Shown: in pieces, positions 5,977 through 7,166 of the stretch
Layout of the letters: every line of letters starts with the position of its first letter
Position numbering within the stretch: position 1 is the first letter of the stretch
Made by a program: the position numbers and the translations under genes
Source: Phormidesmis priestleyi
GTDB lineage: Bacteria; Cyanobacteriota; Cyanobacteriia; Phormidesmidales; Phormidesmidaceae
Direction: 5' to 3'
NCBI GenBank assembly: GCA_003242115.1
Contig: QBMP01000008.1
Location: forward strand, 31,081 to 38,246
Length of the DNA stretch: 7,166 nucleotides
The notes under the pieces: generated by a model
Databases searched by the model: none
What the model was told of the DNA's origin: nothing
The model's input: the letters and a program-made list of their open reading frames with translations, nothing else

Positions 5977-6855
5977 GTTCGTATGCTGGCTAATCTGTTG
6001 TTTAGCACGATTCCAAAAAGCATTGAGTTCTTTCGCGCTGTAATCGTTCAAGGGCTTGTCAGCCTGCTCTTCTACCTTTTCAAAGCGCTGCACAAACCGG
6101 CGACTGGTGCCTTGCAGCGCTGCGGCGGGATCAAGCCCCTGCCAGCGCGCAACCTGAATTAAAGAAAACAACACATCCCCTAGCTCACTCTCTTGAGCCG
6201 CTTTAGATTCGTGCGCTAGAGCATGATGAAACTCGGCCATTTCCTCATCGACCTTTGCCGATACTTCTGTCATTGTGTCCCATTCAAAGCCAGCTTTGGC
6301 CGCTTTTTTAGAAATTTTCATCGCCCCTAATAAAGGCGGCAATGAGCGAGCATATCGACGTAGCTTAGGCGCTAACACATTCGGATCTTCGGTATCAGCT
6401 TTTTCCGCTGCCTTGATTTGTTCCCAGGTGACGTTAACAGCTTCTGGATCTGTTACTTTGCCAGCTACTTGGTCAGCGTCAGAAGAGAATACGTGAGGGT
6501 GACGGCGAATCATTTTTTCGGTGATGCATCGGGCAATATCGCCCAAGTCAAAGTCTCCCTGCTCTTGAAAGATTTGAGCCTGAAGCACAACCTGTAGCAA
6601 CAGATCGCCTAGCTCTTCAAGAATATCTTTTTTGTCACCGCTTTGAATGGCATCAACGGCTTCGTAGGCTTCTTCAATGACATAAGGTGTCAGCGTTTGC
6701 GGCGTTTGAGCTAAGTCCCAAGGACAGCCGCTTACAGGATCACGCAGCTGAGCGATAACCGCTATCAGTTTCTGTAATTCTAAAAGCGCTGACGAAGAGT
6801 GATCTGAGCAAGGATCAACAGCAACAGTAGGTGTGGATTTGGGCGGATTAATCAT
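5968..6855 (-). CDS. mazG: Nucleoside triphosphate pyrophosphohydrolase MazG
   Basis: MazG hydrolyses (d)NTPs to the monophosphate and pyrophosphate, cleaning non-canonical nucleotides from the pool; the E. coli enzyme is also linked to lowering ppGpp. The 295-residue protein has the usual tandem MazG halves. The first has GCPWD (43-47), EEAYEAVDAI (61-70) and EELGDLLLQVVLQAQ (80-94). RRHPHVF follows at 118-123. The second half has KVDEEMAEF (201-209) and ESELGDVLFSLIQVAR (222-237). The acidic metal-binding EExxE and ExxD residues are present in both, so an active enzyme is expected. It is longer than E. coli MazG (263) mainly through an N-terminal polar extension of about 25 residues. ATG 6855 is the first possible start: an in-frame stop lies two codons further upstream. 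The stop overlaps the convergent histidine-kinase gene by 9 bp. No HIP1 site occurs in this gene. There is no toxin-antitoxin mazEF pair beside it. Confidence 0.95.
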   Translation of the reverse strand: MINPPKSTPTVAVDPCSDHSSSALLELQKLIAVIAQLRDPVSGCPWDLAQTPQTLTPYVIEEAYEAVDAIQSGDKKDILEELGDLLLQVVLQAQIFQEQGDFDLGDIARCITEKMIRRHPHVFSSDADQVAGKVTDPEAVNVTWEQIKAAEKADTEDPNVLAPKLRRYARSLPPLLGAMKISKKAAKAGFEWDTMTEVSAKVDEEMAEFHHALAHESKAAQESELGDVLFSLIQVARWQGLDPAAALQGTSRRFVQRFEKVEEQADKPLNDYSAKELNAFWNRAKQQISQHTNLS

Positions 6856-6868
6856 ATGTTGTTATCTT

Positions 6869-6872
6869 TCCT
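6869..6872 (-). promoter_or_regulatory. Possible ribosome binding site of mazG
   Basis: Read on the minus strand, AGGA followed by AAG lies 13 nt before the ATG at 6855. The motif is good but the spacing is longer than ideal. The same intergenic stretch (6856-6923) contains a TTGATA (6908-6913) and a TACGAT (6887-6892), 15 bp apart, as a weak candidate promoter, and a small palindrome CGATTATCAATCG (6904-6916) overlapping the -35-like hexamer. Confidence 0.35.
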
Positions 6873-6923
6873 GCTATCTTTTCTATATCGTAGAGAATCG
6901 AACCGATTATCAATCGCTAACTG

Positions 6924-7166
6924 TTACTCCAACAGTAATCTAAAGCCGAACAGAATATGCTTTGAGTCTACCGGACGATTGTGCTCAAAGACGTTTCCGG
7001 CTATATCTTCGATATCGTAGGGGCTGCGGCTAAGCGGGAAGGGCGCGATCACACTCGTCCCCATCGGCCCGTTTTTGGCCCGTGTACCGGAAAGCCTTGG
7101 TCTGATACGCTGCTGCCGAAATTCCGGGAGCTGGATGCTCCGCTGTCTGCACAAACGCCTGTATGT
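6924..7166 (-). CDS. Unidentified partial ORF at the right edge (tentative)
   Basis: On the minus strand a frame is open from the window edge to a TAA at 6924-6926, giving 80 residues with the start outside. The C-terminal half (PYDIEDIAGNVFEHNRPVD, then HILFGFRLLLE) has normal composition and reads like a protein end. The first half is unusually rich in Arg and Gln, with AGG and AGA codons uncommon in the neighbouring genes, so it may be out of frame, degraded or non-coding. I do not recognise the product. If real, the gene would lie 68 bp upstream of mazG on the same strand. The plus strand is also open from about 6966 to the edge (possible GTG at 6981), so orientation is not certain. A 6-bp hairpin, ACTGTT/AACAGT (6920-6936), spans the stop codon. 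Confidence 0.3.
   Translation of the reverse strand, partial: TYRRLCRQRSIQLPEFRQQRIRPRLSGTRAKNGPMGTSVIAPFPLSRSPYDIEDIAGNVFEHNRPVDSKHILFGFRLLLE

Noticed and set aside
6275..6496. Plus-strand frame of 73 codons inside mazG
   Set aside because: It is antisense to conserved MazG sequence and resembles no family.
5968..6855. mazG as part of a MazEF toxin-antitoxin locus
   Set aside because: No mazE or mazF gene is adjacent; the enzyme is a stand-alone pyrophosphohydrolase here.

Overview
The window looks like chromosomal DNA from a cyanobacterium. The octamer GCGATCGC (HIP1), which is over-represented in many cyanobacterial genomes, occurs eight times. The sensor kinase and the zinc-ribbon/PP2C phosphatase are of types common in cyanobacteria. 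I cannot assign a genus. No RNA genes, CRISPR array, insertion sequence or prophage genes were seen.

Layout. (1) Positions 1-708 hold the 3' end of a plus-strand TPR-repeat protein. A perfect 4-bp tandem duplication at its stop codon appears to have cut off a Pro/Ala-rich tail that is still readable to 775. An 11-bp tandem repeat and a strong bidirectional terminator (848-902) follow. (2) Convergent to it, on the minus strand, is a small two-helix membrane protein of unknown function (973-1290). (3) A divergent intergenic region carrying a perfect 12-bp tandem repeat leads to rluE (1547-2143), a 23S rRNA pseudouridine synthase with a GTG start. (4) A leader with three exact 16-bp tandem repeats precedes a large gene (2332-4425). 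Its product has an N-terminal zinc ribbon, a middle region resembling a degenerate protein kinase, an acidic linker and an intact PP2C phosphatase domain. (5) After 159 bp, which may encode a 26-residue hydrophobic peptide, comes a soluble histidine kinase with a CBS-like input region (4585-5976). (6) Its 3' end overlaps by 9 bp the convergent mazG nucleotide pyrophosphohydrolase gene on the minus strand (5968-6855). (7) The right edge (6924-7166) is open on both strands and could not be identified; the minus frame is the longer and is listed as a tentative partial gene.

How the genes fit together. The phosphatase and the histidine kinase lie on the same strand and could form a signalling pair, but no response regulator or Ser/Thr kinase lies in the window, so their partners are unknown. 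RluE (ribosome modification) and MazG (nucleotide-pool cleaning) are housekeeping functions with no visible link to the signalling genes. No clear new multi-gene system is present. The points most worth a second look are the 4-bp duplication at the TPR stop, the possible pseudokinase-phosphatase fusion, the small hydrophobic ORF and the tandem repeats in three intergenic regions.
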